A stretch of 64,000 nucleotides of DNA. It comes from Amphiduros pacificus. Lineage: Eukaryota > Annelida > Polychaeta > Phyllodocida > Hesionidae. Shown here piece by piece: positions 27,070-38,308 of the stretch. Within the stretch, counting starts at the first letter, position 1; each line of letters opens with the position of its first letter. The translations under genes were made by a program, and so were the position numbers. The DNA lies in the NCBI GenBank assembly GCA_949316495.1, contig OX439008.1:14341532-14405531 (forward strand), written 5' to 3'. The notes under the pieces were generated by a model, which saw only the letters and a list, made by a program, of their open reading frames with translations, had not been told where the DNA came from and made no database searches.

Positions 27070-30000
27070 ATGCTAAATTCATGTAAAGGACAGGGATTGT
27101 TATTTGCAGTCACTATATTATTCAGTACAGGTACAGGTAAGATATTTATTTTATTACTATTTTCAATTAAAATGGTATCTTTAGAATCTATTCAAGCAAT
27201 AGTTCTTATTAGTATCATCTACAAGACTAATCTCGTTGGTATCATCTTGGAGTAATTACTCGAAGGTATCATAGAATATTATACTAATGAGTCGGATATC
27301 GGGATCAAGGAAACGATACATTCAATTAAAAACTCATAGAAGAATCACATTTTTGCACAGAAGAGTCCCATTTTTCTTGTGATTTTACACAATTGGAAAT
27401 AAATAATATATTGATAATAAATGCATGCCATTTTATCCTGACAATACCGGGCACACTTTTATCACATAAGGGAATATCGAGAAAGACACCGGAAGACACT
27501 TTTTGTGGAAGATGCGTTTTACTTATTTTTTCTGATGCTTATGCTGAACAACTCTGGTATTTACAATACTTTTAATTCAATTAATTTGGCTGTGACTAGT
27601 TGACAGTGGCGCCCCCACACGGAGAGTGTTGGTAACTGGAGCAGCAGGGTTTATTGGCTATCACACTGCCAGACGATTGTTAGAGACTGGTCACATGGTT
27701 GTTGGATTTGACAATTTTAATGATTTCTATGATGTGAACTTGAAGAAGGTAATATTTTAATTTATATTTAACACAAACATGAAGATAGACCAAACATAAT
27801 TTTATGAAATATCATTAAACGTTAGCATTATTTAAAGGTATATTTAATATCAAAATCAGGTTTAGTAATTAACTTGAGTTTTTTGGTTACACTAATGACA
27901 TCAAAGATCACTCCATACGGTACGGACATAGATTTAAAATGTCACAACTGCAAAAGACCAGAAGACAGCCACACAACTGTAGTCAGCCCGGGGTAGTCAG
28001 TCCAGGGTAGTCAGTCCAGGGTAGTCAGTCCAGGGTAGTCAGCCCGGGGTAGTCAGTCCAGGGTAGTCAGTCCAGGGTAGTCAGTCCAGGGTAGTCAGTC
28101 CAGGGTAGTCAGTCCAGGGTAGTCAGTCCAGGGTAGTCAGTCCAGGGTAGTCAGCCCGGGGTAGTCAGTCCAGGGTAGTCAGTCCAGGGTAGTCAGCCCG
28201 GGGTAGTCAGTCCAGGGTAGTCAGTCCAGGGTAGTCAGTCCAGGGTAGTCAGTCCAGGGTAGTCAGTCCAGGGTAGTCAGTCCAGGGTAGTCAGTCCAGG
28301 GTAGTCAGCCCGGGGTAGTCAGTCCAGGGTAGTCAGTCCAGGGTAGTCAGTCCAGGGTAGTCAGTCCAGGGTAGTCAGTCCAGGGTAGTCAGTCCAGGGT
28401 AGTCAGTCCAGGGTAGTCAGTCCAGGGTAGTCAGTCCAGGGTAGTCAGTCCAGGGTAGTCAGTCCAGGGTAGTCAGTCCAGGGTAGTCAGTCCAGGGTAG
28501 TCAGTCCAGGGTAGTCAGTCCAGGGTAGTCAGTCCACAGTAGGATGACAAAGTAGCTTCACGAATTAGTCAAACAAGTCCTAATCTTAAATTGACAATTT
28601 TGATAAAAAAGACTGAATGGTGGCATGTCGCTTCAAATAATTGTACTAACCAGGACAAACCTAACCAGGACAAACCTAACCAGGACAAACCAAGTCTAGT
28701 CATGATTAACCAGAACTAACCAGGATTAACCAGGACTAATCAGGACTAACCAGGACTAATCAGGTCTAACCAAGACTAATCAGGACTAACCAGGAGTAAC
28801 CAGGACTAACCCAGACTACCATAAGTCAATCTTCCCTTAAAATCGAAAAAGTGTGATTTGGGCAATACTATAAAAAGACTAAAGTTAAATCCTTGCTATG
28901 AATATTTTATAATGATTTATATAAAAGGCATTGAAAACATTTTAATTTCAAAAGATATTGTGATAAAGAACAATACAAGAAAATGTTGATTTGTAGAAAC
29001 ATTTTCCAAAGCTTTTAAAATAAATTGAATGATCAGGTTGTCTAAAATCCACTTTGACCTTGTGGATAATACAAGAGAAGTGATCAGAAATGACATTTTT
29101 TTCAGGAAAGGGCATGTGAACTTCATATGCTTGGTGCAAAAATATATAAAAATGACCTGTGCAATGAGACCTTCCTTGGTTTATTGCTGCGGACCTACAA
29201 TTTCAGTCACGTGGTACACTTGGCAGCTCAAGCTGGAGTACGATTTTCTCTTCACAACCCTCAAGCCTATGTGAAGGCCAATATTGAATGTCAAATCAAT
29301 CTTGTGCAACAACTTAGACGCTTTCCGGTAACTATATTTCACTATGAATATGAAAAGGGGTAGCATTAATTTTTTTGAACTCCGAATTGTTAATATTCAA
29401 GAAATAATTTATACTTCACAAAGCATGTTTTGGAAATAAAGATAATGTAGTCATAAGATTGTTCTGAATTCACTAAATCATTTGTGTTTTACAACATCAT
29501 TAATTAAACAGAATTGGTTCTGTCCATATCTATTAATATTACTTATAAATGGATGCTATTTTACTTATAAATGGATATTTTACTTATAAATCGTTAATAT
29601 TTCACTTATATATCGTTAATGTTTCACTTATATATCGTTAATATTTCACTTATAAATCATTAATATTTCACTTATAAATCGTTCATATTTAATTGATAAA
29701 TAAAAACTACTTTGCTTAGAGACGGATAGTGTTTATTTTCAGAATATCAAATTCATATATGCCTCCAGCTCCAGCGTGTATGGCAAGTCCAACCCAGCGC
29801 CTTTTCAGTTGACTTCAAATGTTGATCAACCTGGCAATATGTATGCTGCCACCAAGCGGACAGATGAAATACTGGGTCAGCACTTGTGTGAAGCCTACAA
29901 AATGTCTGTGGTGGGATTGAGATTTTTCACAGTATATGGACCCTGGGGTAGACCAGATATGGCTGTATATAAATTTGCTGAAGCCGTCACCAATGATATC

Positions 30001-32526
30001 CCAGTTCCATTATACACTACTGGGTAGGTATAAACCTTGAGATGAAACCCACATATGCATGTCTGGTACTAAATATCATATAATACTTATGCATTAAAAA
30101 TTCGTACATTAGTTATAGATACATAGAAATGAATTATATTCATGACCCCAAATGTGATCATAAAATACGTTGGAGCCAAACATCTAGTTCGTCACGTGTA
30201 AACATTGGCGTGATCAAATTTCTCATATATGGCACCGTGGCACTATTTGGTCATGCCTGGGAGTAAAGTGATTCATCGTACTCCAAGGTCATGCATGCCT
30301 CCACATTGGCACAATATGGTCGTGCGATGACCGTGACCTCGTTTGACCATCATGTTTTACATGCTTTCGTAGCTTGACTTCAGCTATCAACAATGATTTT
30401 GACACAATACACTCAAATGTATTGGCTGCTCCATTGCCTGCCCCCCCCCCCCCCCCCACTGCAATCTTATATTCTTTTATGGAAAACATAAGCCTGTCTG
30501 CTTATATTTGATCTACTGAAGATATTTGGTAATATACGCTTATCAATGACTTAACCTATCTTTTGTCATCAGTTCAATTGAGAAAATTTTCTTCTTCAAG
30601 CCATTACATTTACTGTTCAAATCATCAACGAAACAGATCAAGTTAAATGCTAAACTCCTGGTCTAAACTATTTTCAAAGTGTGCCTCCCGGGGGGGGTAC
30701 TCTCATGATTTTAACCCGCGGAGGCTGGGATGGAACTGAAAACCCCAGAGCCTGAATTAGGGAAATATTCTATCATTATTGGTACCCTGATTTAGGACTA
30801 GCTGAAATTTGGTACCCTGATTTAGGACTAGCTGAATTTTTGATACCCTCATTTATGGATGATGCAGAAGGAGGAGATTTGGAAAAGGGGATTGTGATCC
30901 CTGTTTTAGGGAGAAATTTGAAAAACAGTACCCTGTTTTAGGGAAAATGATGAAATATCTTAACCCGGATGGAACTGAAAACCCCAGAGCCTGATTTAGG
31001 GAAATATTCTATCATTATTGGTACCCTGATTTAGGACTAGCTGAATTTTTTATACCCTCATTTAGGGATGATGCAGAAGGGGGAGATTTGGAAAGAGGGA
31101 TTGTGATCCCTGTTTTAGGGAGAAATTTGAAAAACAGTACCCTGTTTTAGGGAAAATGATAAAATATCTTAACCTGTTTTAGGGAAAATATCAGCAAAAA
31201 GGACCCTATTTAGCCCAGCTTCCCCGGTAACGCTGACTATGAGAGTACCCCCCCCCCCCCCGGGGTGTGCCTGCCATCCATTGTTTAAAACATGTCGTAA
31301 TACATGTATATCATGGAACTATTTATCATATTTTCCCTTTTCAGTGATAAAGATACTCCATTACAGAGGGATTTTACTTATATTGATGACATTATTGATG
31401 GGGTATTATCAGCCCTTGATCATCAACCAGACAGCTGTGAGAACATCTTCAACCTTGGCTCAGGTAATCCTGTCAGATTGGCAGATATGGTGACAGTTCT
31501 AGAAGAGGAATTGAATATCACAGCTACTGTGGTCAGTGTGATCATTATTATCGAAATATATTAATCAAAAGTTGCTTTGTTTAGTGACTCCAATTTTTTT
31601 TATTTGATTTGATTTGATTTGATTTGATTTGATATGTTGGCCGCTCCACTTTTGTCTCTGCAGCAAATGCTACCACTGCCACGGACCGAGATATTACAAA
31701 CCTGGGCTGATATTTCCTTATCAAAAACGCATCTTGAATTTAATCCTAAAACAACACTACGACAAGGTATTAACCAAAATGCATAAACTCGTATGGTTAT
31801 AACAAACAAGATTTACAAAGTTATTTACACACTTATAAAAAAGTAACAGAGGGATATTTAATATCTATGCGAGCAGTATTACGGTCTTATACAATTTTAA
31901 GCATTTAAATCTATTCTTTGTATTCTTTGTAATTTTTCATTTGTACATATGATTTCAAATATTTTTCTCATGCAAACCTTGTGCACAATATTTCTCTGGA
32001 TAAACTTGCAAAAATTTCCAATTTGGTTACAATAATTATAACAAGAAGAAATGCATATCTTACTTAATATACACTTTATTGTTAGTAGATTTTAAAATGC
32101 AAGCGATTGTACAGGTCGGTGTATTTTCAACGTCAAGACAGTATTACAAATATATGCAAGTGTTGTCAGTGTAATTTATATTTTTGTAGGTATAAAGAAG
32201 TTTGTAAGATGGTATAGGGAATACAAATTGAAACTGTCAAACATACCTTATTGTGATAAATGGTACAAAGGGTACGTTAACTATCACGTGTCATATAGAC
32301 AGCATGAGTAAACATAAAATGCATGAATTAAATATTCAACATATGATTTTTCAGCGAATATAAAAACGATCAAATCAATGAAGTGACATTTTTTTCTATT
32401 TAGAAATTAATATTTTCATTTGTTATAATAAAATCTGTCCATGTCGGTTTTTTATTTTCGATTAAAAGGTTGTGCTAATATTCTGTATCCTTTTATTATT
32501 GTAGGATCCTTTCCAAGGAGGTTTAA
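27070..32526 (+). CDS. UDP-glucuronate 4-epimerase-like protein (GAE/CapI type), 8 exons
   Basis: Predicted to convert UDP-glucuronate to UDP-galacturonate, an extended short-chain dehydrogenase. My exons: 27070-27136, 27600-27748, 29106-29327, 29743-30023, 31345-31531, 31664-31766, 32190-32271, 32505-32526. All introns are GT-AG and the phases agree, giving 1113 bp, 370 aa. Seen: NAD-binding GAAGFIG at 36-42; [17 protein letters not shown] in exon 3; YASSSSVYG at 152-160; the catalytic pair Y180 and K184 in [23 protein letters not shown] in exon 4, a hallmark of plant GAE and bacterial Cap[10 protein letters not shown] in exon 5. The core has the family length. Residues 8-19 ([11 protein letters not shown]) are hydrophobic, fitting a signal anchor for the Golgi as in plant GAEs; exon 1 is the least certain exon. 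Intron 2 donor-acceptor distance is 1.36 kb because of a minisatellite. Metazoans rarely are said to have this enzyme, so transfer or retention from an old ancestor is possible. Confidence 0.88.
27980..28537. repeat. 15-bp minisatellite in epimerase intron 2, ~37 copies
   Basis: Unit ccagggtagtcagtc. A variant with cccgggg replaces ccaggg at irregular but clustered positions in the left half (about 27985, 28041, 28150, 28197, 28308); the right half is nearly uniform. This suggests recent homogenising growth of the right side. Confidence 0.95.
28640..28815. repeat. Degenerate ~11-bp repeat (accaggactaa)n
   Basis: Units accaggacaaacct, accaggactaat, accaggattaacc follow each other with many changes. 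It shares the ccagg..ta flavour of the array 100 bp to the left but is not the same unit. Confidence 0.8.
29555..29695. repeat. AT-rich ~22-bp repeat in epimerase intron 3
   Basis: Unit cacttataaatcgttaatatt in about six imperfect copies, ending 50 bp before the exon 4 acceptor. Confidence 0.8.
30687..31264 (+). mobile_element. hAT-like non-autonomous element, 578 bp, 8-bp TSD
   Basis: Starts cccgggggggtactctcat and ends with the inverse (atgagagtacccc..ccggg). The 8-mer gtgtgcct flanks it exactly (30679-30686 and 31265-31272), a perfect target duplication typical of hAT. It sits in intron 4 of the epimerase gene. The interior has no coding capacity and holds an internal tandem duplication (about 30727-30965 against 30966-31170) with phrases ggtaccctgatttaggacta and ccctgttttaggga. 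A shorter relative lies at 48874-49028. Confidence 0.85.
31592..31658 (-). mobile_element. Retroelement 3' tail abutting epimerase exon 6
   Basis: On the minus strand: gagacaaaagtggagcggcc, aacatatcaaatc, then (atcaa)n. The 33 bases 31626-31658 are identical in inverse orientation to 36805-36840 or so, where the same piece ends a LINE-like remnant. The tail begins only five bases before exon 6 (31664), so its complement, ctccacttttgtctc, forms the pyrimidine tract of that acceptor. Confidence 0.8.
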
Positions 32527-32663
32527 TTCACTGGACAGACAAATTGTATGGAAATTGATGGTTACCTCCACACCACGAGATTCATCTCAAAATCCACAAA
32601 CCCATTCTTTGAAAATCATTCTAGATACACAATCTCAAACCTTGCTCGATTATCTGCTGCAAG

Positions 32664-32669
32664 AATAAA
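32664..32669 (+). promoter_or_regulatory. Polyadenylation signal AATAAA for the epimerase gene
   Basis: First AATAAA after the stop codon at 32524-32526, 138 bases downstream, implying a short 3'UTR. Confidence 0.6.
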
Positions 32670-32689
32670 ATTGTAGCTCACTGAAACAA

Positions 32690-33550
32690 AAAAGCAAAAT
32701 GTATTTGTGGATCAGATTTGTATAGTACATAAATGAAATTGTGCACTTTTACAAATCTGTGAATGATATATAACACATAACTTTAGCTTAATTCTTATGG
32801 ACTATTTGAAGACAAAATGAATGGCAGAAAAAGATGATGAAAACATATGCCCTCATTTATACCTATTAATATCAGCACAAATTCCTGGGTGTTAGTGCCC
32901 AGAATGTTTATCACAATATAAGGGGCCATTCTGAAATAATACAACTGAATCTTAGAAACAGAGGGGTGACAGGCACAGCTTCCCCCATTGACCTTAATGA
33001 CCTTCGTTCTGAAAATTCAGCCAATTTTAGTACCTAAATTGAAATAATTTACAAATATTTTTTTCCCATAATGCTTTTTATGAGGAACACCATACTAAAT
33101 GTCTTAAGGTCAATGCTTTTTCTTTAATAATGTCTTTGCCCTAAGGAGACACATTTAAAAAAAAAATTATTCGAAATAATATTTTTTGAATAAAAAGATT
33201 TCATTGGAACATATTTTAATTTAACGAGATCAATGATTCCTTCTCATTTATTAATATGGACACCAAATATCCATACTTTTGAAAAGCATTATGATTGAAA
33301 TACATAATATAATGGTTTTTAAAAACTGAATGGTCACCAATTATTATACCAGCATGCATAGCAGCAATATTGGACTGTTGCTTTGTTTTCCTGTAACAAT
33401 GATGTCCTCCCTCCGAGTTTATGTGCTGTACCGAATGTTTGAGAAGTAACACTAAAATTACATGGATAAAAAAGGGATTTCAGGACTACATTACATTTTT
33501 GACTTCTTTATTAACTGTCCTATTTATATTTCCGATGCTTACTTTGGTTC
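32690..33550. other. No recognisable gene
   Basis: AT-rich; no supportable feature between the epimerase gene and the weak exon candidates that follow. Confidence 0.4.
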
Positions 33551-33553
33551 TAG

Positions 33554-34263
33554 TGCCGGGGACAGGTAATGTATGTTCAGATGGTCAAGATGTATTAGTA
33601 GAATTATTTGAACAATGTCTGCATCCTGATTTGTATCATCAAAAACGAACCAGACTTCTGGAACATGTTACTGGGGTAATTTATGAAGCATACTGCTTAT
33701 TGTTCTTGTGTAGTCTTTTGGGGGAATAGTCAACTATATGCCCTACCAAAGACAATGGCAGCATCATCAACTATATAGTTGCACAAATATAACATGCATT
33801 TGAGGCACAATGTTATATTTGACCCTTTTGACCTTGGTAAGCAATAGATGTGTACTCCACCACGAATAACATATCAGGCAATTTTAGCGGGTTCTTATTT
33901 TGTATGGTACATTGACCTCCAAAGGACGTAAATAGGAGCTCATTTAAATAAAGACGGAGGTATGATAAATTTAAAGATCAATAATATGGAAATATCGATG
34001 GTAAATCTGCCAAGCAATATCCTTCATCAAGCATTCCCGAGAATATCAGAGTTGTGTCCACTTTTGAAATTTTCTTATTATCTTTATTGAAGTTTACATT
34101 TGGCACATTTTTCACCACTTGACTTAATTGTGACTCCTTCTCAGTGGGTTGTCATGGCAGCTGCCATGCAAATAGCAATGTTGAATTATTCAGAGTGGAA
34201 AAGATCATTCTTCTTAAGATAGCTGACAATTTCTTGGCTTGGACTGTGATCGTCATAAAAGAG
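33554..34263 (+). CDS. Two weak exon candidates of an unrecognised gene
   Basis: 33554-33675 lies between an acceptor (tttggttctag) and a donor (gtaatt) and reads GNVCSDGQDVLVELFEQCLH then PDLYHQKRTRLLEHVTG, protein-like in composition. 34145-34263 lies between a good acceptor (actccttctcag) and a good donor (gtaagg), and is open in one frame (CHGSCHANSNVELFRVEKII..VIKE). In the phase left by the first exon, however, it instead reads WVVMAAAMQIAMLNYSEWKR and stops. So either the second is a terminal exon in that frame or the two do not belong together. No family recognised. Confidence 0.25.
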
Positions 34264-34269
34264 GTAAGG

Positions 34270-35560
34270 TTCAGTTCTCACTGTTCTCCAAACTTTTGCA
34301 ATGTGTTTGACCTTGTTGAGGTATTACACCCAGGTATTGTTGGTAGCTTTGGTTGACAGCCGAATAACATCCATCACCTAAACACCTTTTAGGAGATTGG
34401 AACAAATGCTCAAAACTGAAATAAATGTGATTAGGGTATAAGACCTGATATATGTATGATAAGAGTCACACAAAATGACTCTTACGATACAGCAAGTTAT
34501 AGCAAAATGCCAAAAATTTTGGTTACAATATAAGATTTTGGTTACAATTTTAAGCCTATGACACGTCAATGTCACAGCAGCTGAGGTCATCATATATAGG
34601 CTTTCATGGGATGCATGTGTGACAAAAATGCGAAGAATGCATCTTATATTGCTAATAAGATAGAAAATGTCAAAACAAATTTGACAGACAGACCCACGGA
34701 GACATGCACTCACAGACAGAGCCCCATAATATGGCCTCATACACCATTTAGGCATTGGAAGTTGAAAATCATTGAAAAAGTTATGATTGTTAATGAATTG
34801 ACTTCAAAGCATTTTCTCTTGCTGATTATCATAAAGGTTTGGCTTGAAACTGTCAAATTCAAACATTTTTCAGACATATGAATTGTTTAAAAACTGTCTT
34901 AACCCCCCAAAATAATAATATAATTGTTGAATATGTGTTATTGCACAAAAGTCATTGTTAAGATATTATAATCGATGTTAAGTTAAGAAATCCCATGAAA
35001 GTCTATGTTTTGCCTAATAATAGATGTTAAGTAATGAATCAATGTGAATGTCTTGTTAATGTAAAAGATATTTACAAAAGGTTGTATCTGACAGCAACAT
35101 AACATTTAATATTGCTCTCAGATTGTATGTCGCTCAAAAAGTTATGTTGTAAATTGTATTTGTTGCTGATTCCTCAAAACTAGGTCTCTAAACATGTTTT
35201 GGGTAGATTGTAGTTATTGTAGTGGCAAGTGGAGTGAGGCAAACATTTTTTTAGTTTACTTTTCCCCTCTATTATTGATGTCTACTCCATTTTTTCCCCA
35301 TTTTATTTTTCTGCAGATGTGCAAGTCTCAATTTACTTTTTTCTTAAGGTTGGCATTCTCAGTATTTTTTTCTCAATCAAGCTGTCTCACTGATATTTTT
35401 TTTGACTCCACACCCTGAAAGAATAATGGTACACCCCTAAAAACACCATTTCACATTTTGACTTAAGTTCTATTGAAACAGTAATGTTTTGAAATACTTG
35501 CCTTGATCATTTTAATGGATAAGTTTAAAAAGTTGTCAAACATCATTCTAAACATAAAGC
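34270..35560. other. No recognisable gene
   Basis: AT-rich. The block 34600-34755 (acagacagacccacggagac, ataatatggcctcat) looks like dispersed-repeat sequence, but no second copy is in this window to confirm it. Confidence 0.35.
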
Positions 35561-35571
35561 TTTACCAATTT

Positions 35572-35877
35572 CTAAAATCTCTGAATGTAGAATAAAATGG
35601 GAGAAATCATGATGCTGACATATGCAGGTATTTTTTCATTTTCGATCTTGAGAATAATTTGTTCCTTTTCATGGCAACAAAGGCAATCATCCATGGATGG
35701 GATGAGCTGACACCTCTCACATTTACACCAAGTCTCCAAGGTTGGACAGCGGTGTTGCTTGTGGTACAGAACTTCTTCGGCCTTTGATGATGGTTGATTG
35801 GTCACTAATATGTGAAATGTCATACTGATCTGGTGGAGCATATTATCCAAAACTATGTCACACAATCGTGTAATCAA
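35572..35877 (-). CDS. P2X7 cytoplasmic-tail (P2RX7-C) domain fragment
   Basis: The minus-strand frame contains AEEVLYHKQHRCPTLETWCK then CERCQLIPSMDDCLCCHEKE. The spacing W-C-x-C-x-x-C ... C-L-C-C-x-E matches the zinc/cysteine block of the P2X7 receptor intracellular tail, which in invertebrates occurs in many stand-alone or fused proteins. Only the first half of the domain is visible; the downstream FRPNC-like half and the channel part are absent nearby. It could be one exon of a larger gene or an orphan copy spread with repeats: its upstream edge coincides with the direct repeat starting at 35857. Confidence 0.5.
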   Translation of the reverse strand: MITRLCDIVLDNMLHQISMTFHILVTNQPSSKAEEVLYHKQHRCPTLETWCKCERCQLIPSMDDCLCCHEKEQIILKIENEKIPAYVSIMISPILFYIQRF

Positions 35878-36403
35878 AGCCTATCTGAGCTGTGTTATCA
35901 CATAGATATTGCTTCACATGAACAAATTATACTTACCACTGGGCATTAAGGATAAATTAATACTTCTACTTTCAAGGTCAAGGACATACTGAATGTTGAC
36001 TTTCCTTTGGTACCTCTTGACGTTCTTTGAACTTGAGGAGCTTGACCCCTTTTAGGACACTGTTGATTATACATGAAGGCTCCAAGTTAATTGTTTAATT
36101 GTGCAATTAATGTTGACAGTGCAGTGAGATATAGTTAGATAGGGTCGTTGCTCATGAGTATCGGGCTTGCAGTCAGTGCGAGTGTTACACACAGATTTTA
36201 AGGTCTGAGCACCCACAAGACACAAGTGATGCGGCCAAATTCACAAATCAGCACGAGTCACACAATCGCATATAATCAAAGCCTATCTGAATTGTGTTAT
36301 CACATAGATATTGCTTCACATGAACAAATTATGCTTACCACTGAGCAATAAGAATAAATTATTACTTCTACTTTCAAGGCCAAGGACATACTAAACGTTG
36401 AAA
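35857..36403 (+). repeat. Pair of ~145-bp direct repeats
   Basis: 35857-36000 and 36257-36403 match closely (aatcaaagcctatctga, tgttatcacatagatattgc, ttctactttcaagg). The spacer 36001-36256 is not shared. The pair may be a target-region duplication or two copies of a dispersed repeat. Confidence 0.85.
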
Positions 36404-36850
36404 TGGCGACAGGCTGTGACCCTTATAAAGACAGTAACAGCTGCAGTAATTTTCCAAGGACAGTGACTGACTGGAATAATCTTCCCCCTCAATTAACTAC
36501 ACTGGAATCAGGTAGCTCGGCATCCTTCAGGAACTCCCATCTACATCTACATCTACATCTATAAGTTTACTCAGCAAAACCAATTGGCATCCCGCCGAGA
36601 GTGCATGCAAGGTTGCACTAAGGGGTGCAGATGGTACACACCAGCTGCTTGTCGCTAACCTTTATACTCTGGCAAGGGAGTTTCTGAAGGATGCTGAGAT
36701 GTAGATGTAGATATAGAGTGCTACTCACAGATTGGAAATATCGATCGTGCGTTTTGGATCTCCTCTCTAGCTGGGTAGCCACGCTGCGTAGGCTCTGAGT
36801 GCTCACGAGACAAAAGTGGAGCGGCCAACATATCAAATCAGATCAAATCA
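36400..36850 (+). mobile_element. LINE 3' remnant with (ATCAA) tail
   Basis: 36450-36545 translates to FPRTVTDWNNLPPQLTTLES then GSSASFRNSHL, matching the C-terminal WN.LP block of LINE ORF2, followed by (catcta)n. The segment ends with gagacaaaagtggagcggcc, aacatatcaaatc, gatcaaatcaag, the tail also found inverted at 31592-31658. Inside, 36523-36540 (catccttcaggaactccc) and 36674-36693 (gggagtttctgaaggatg) are inverted copies, so two partial insertions in opposite orientation are probably joined. Confidence 0.7.
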
Positions 36851-38028
36851 AGTTAGTGGCGAAATATTTTGGTTGACCAAAATCATTATTTTGAGGTATT
36901 TAAAGTGTTGTTCACATTACTTGAGCAGGGAAATCAAAGTGCCCTGCAAAGAAATATTGTTATGTGAACATTTGCGGAGAGGACTGTGATGTGGATCGCT
37001 GGGAGCCAGTTCTGCATTACTCCGATGTTCGTGCATTGGGAAGCTGATGCGCTGATCAGGTAAGAGTCAGTCTACTTGAGTATGTTGAGTGCACTTGAAA
37101 TCTCCAATTTCAGTATTTCGTTCTGCTGATCGACTGTGTGTGTTCGATTAATTTGCCTTCTTTCTACTTTTTCTTTTCAACATAACTTAAGCATTCATGG
37201 TCAATTCACTTTCTTGAAGGACATTTTGTGAGTTTTGTCTTGAGTGGCGGGTCTACCAGCCAACTGCATCTAGCGGCAGATAAATCTGTTCAATCTATTC
37301 TCCTTCCCGAAAGTCCCCAGTTATCGCTTGCTCATAGGTGGCGCTACATATTTTGTGTGAGTCAGCAACTGACATGTAATAAAATAAGATAAAAACACTA
37401 TTTTGCTGATATCTTCAAAACTACACCACTTATCAACAAACCGAAAACAGTTTTGAAATCAATGAGATAATACGAAGATAACAGATAACTTTCTGCAAAA
37501 AGGACGTTGAGATAAACAAAACTTATAAGTGTCTTTGATGTGAAGCGGCAGTCACACCAAGCCAAGGTGATGAGTTGTTCATGTCACTTCTGTCAGACAC
37601 TTTCACACCATTGTCTTCCAAAATCATTTGAAGCTAGGACTAATTTTATGATCAAGGGGTTTTCCTGTCATGGTTTCCCAGCTCAGGCTTTGAAGTGGGA
37701 TTGTTTGTTACCTCCGTGTCATCTGAAATTGTTGCTCTGAGCTCTTAGGTGTCATGTCTTCCTGACAACACCGTCCCGATTAACGATCATTTACGATAAC
37801 AAATATTGTACAGAGCGATACGAAACAAACATATTTGGATTCCTCATGGAATTTTGATATAATAAAAATAAAAGTTTGTTTAATTTTGTGGATTCTAGTC
37901 GAAATATATGGGACATCAGTGAGAGCTTCACAGAACTGTTAATATTTGACTCACCGGAACGTGTGGCGACATCTAGTGGCCAACGGCGTATGACGTATGA
38001 GATTGAAAAGGCAATTAGGGATATCTGT
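36851..38028. other. No recognisable gene
   Basis: Short open frames only. A word catctagtggc-like occurs near 37970; no exon support. Confidence 0.35.
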
Positions 38029-38030
38029 TA

Positions 38031-38247
38031 CAGGCGACAACAACAGAGCTGCGGACAACAACAGAGCAGCGCTTCCATTTTCAAAGCATTTTGCATGCGT
38101 CTGCACTTGCAAGAATATTATCGTCTTGTTGTTGTCTGACACATGCATGTGCCAACAAAGTTGAATGGTGTAAAAAAAACACCGGCAAATGATTGATAAA
38201 CTAAATTGCAGTTTTGGTGGTTACTGCAGCTCTGTTGTCGTCGCCTG
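38031..38247. mobile_element. Short TIR element (MITE), TA target duplication
   Basis: Begins caggcgacaacaacagagct and ends agctctgttgtcgtcgcctg, an inverted repeat with one mismatch in 21. TA flanks both sides (38029-38030, 38248-38249), as in Tc1/mariner-type insertions. 217 bp, non-coding; a sub-repeat of the left end (ggacaacaacagagc) follows at 38053. Confidence 0.85.
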
Positions 38248-38308
38248 TAGATTTCATTATGTTTTTTTTTCCAAACCTGACTTGTTGAATACGTCATCTT
38301 TAAGCGGT

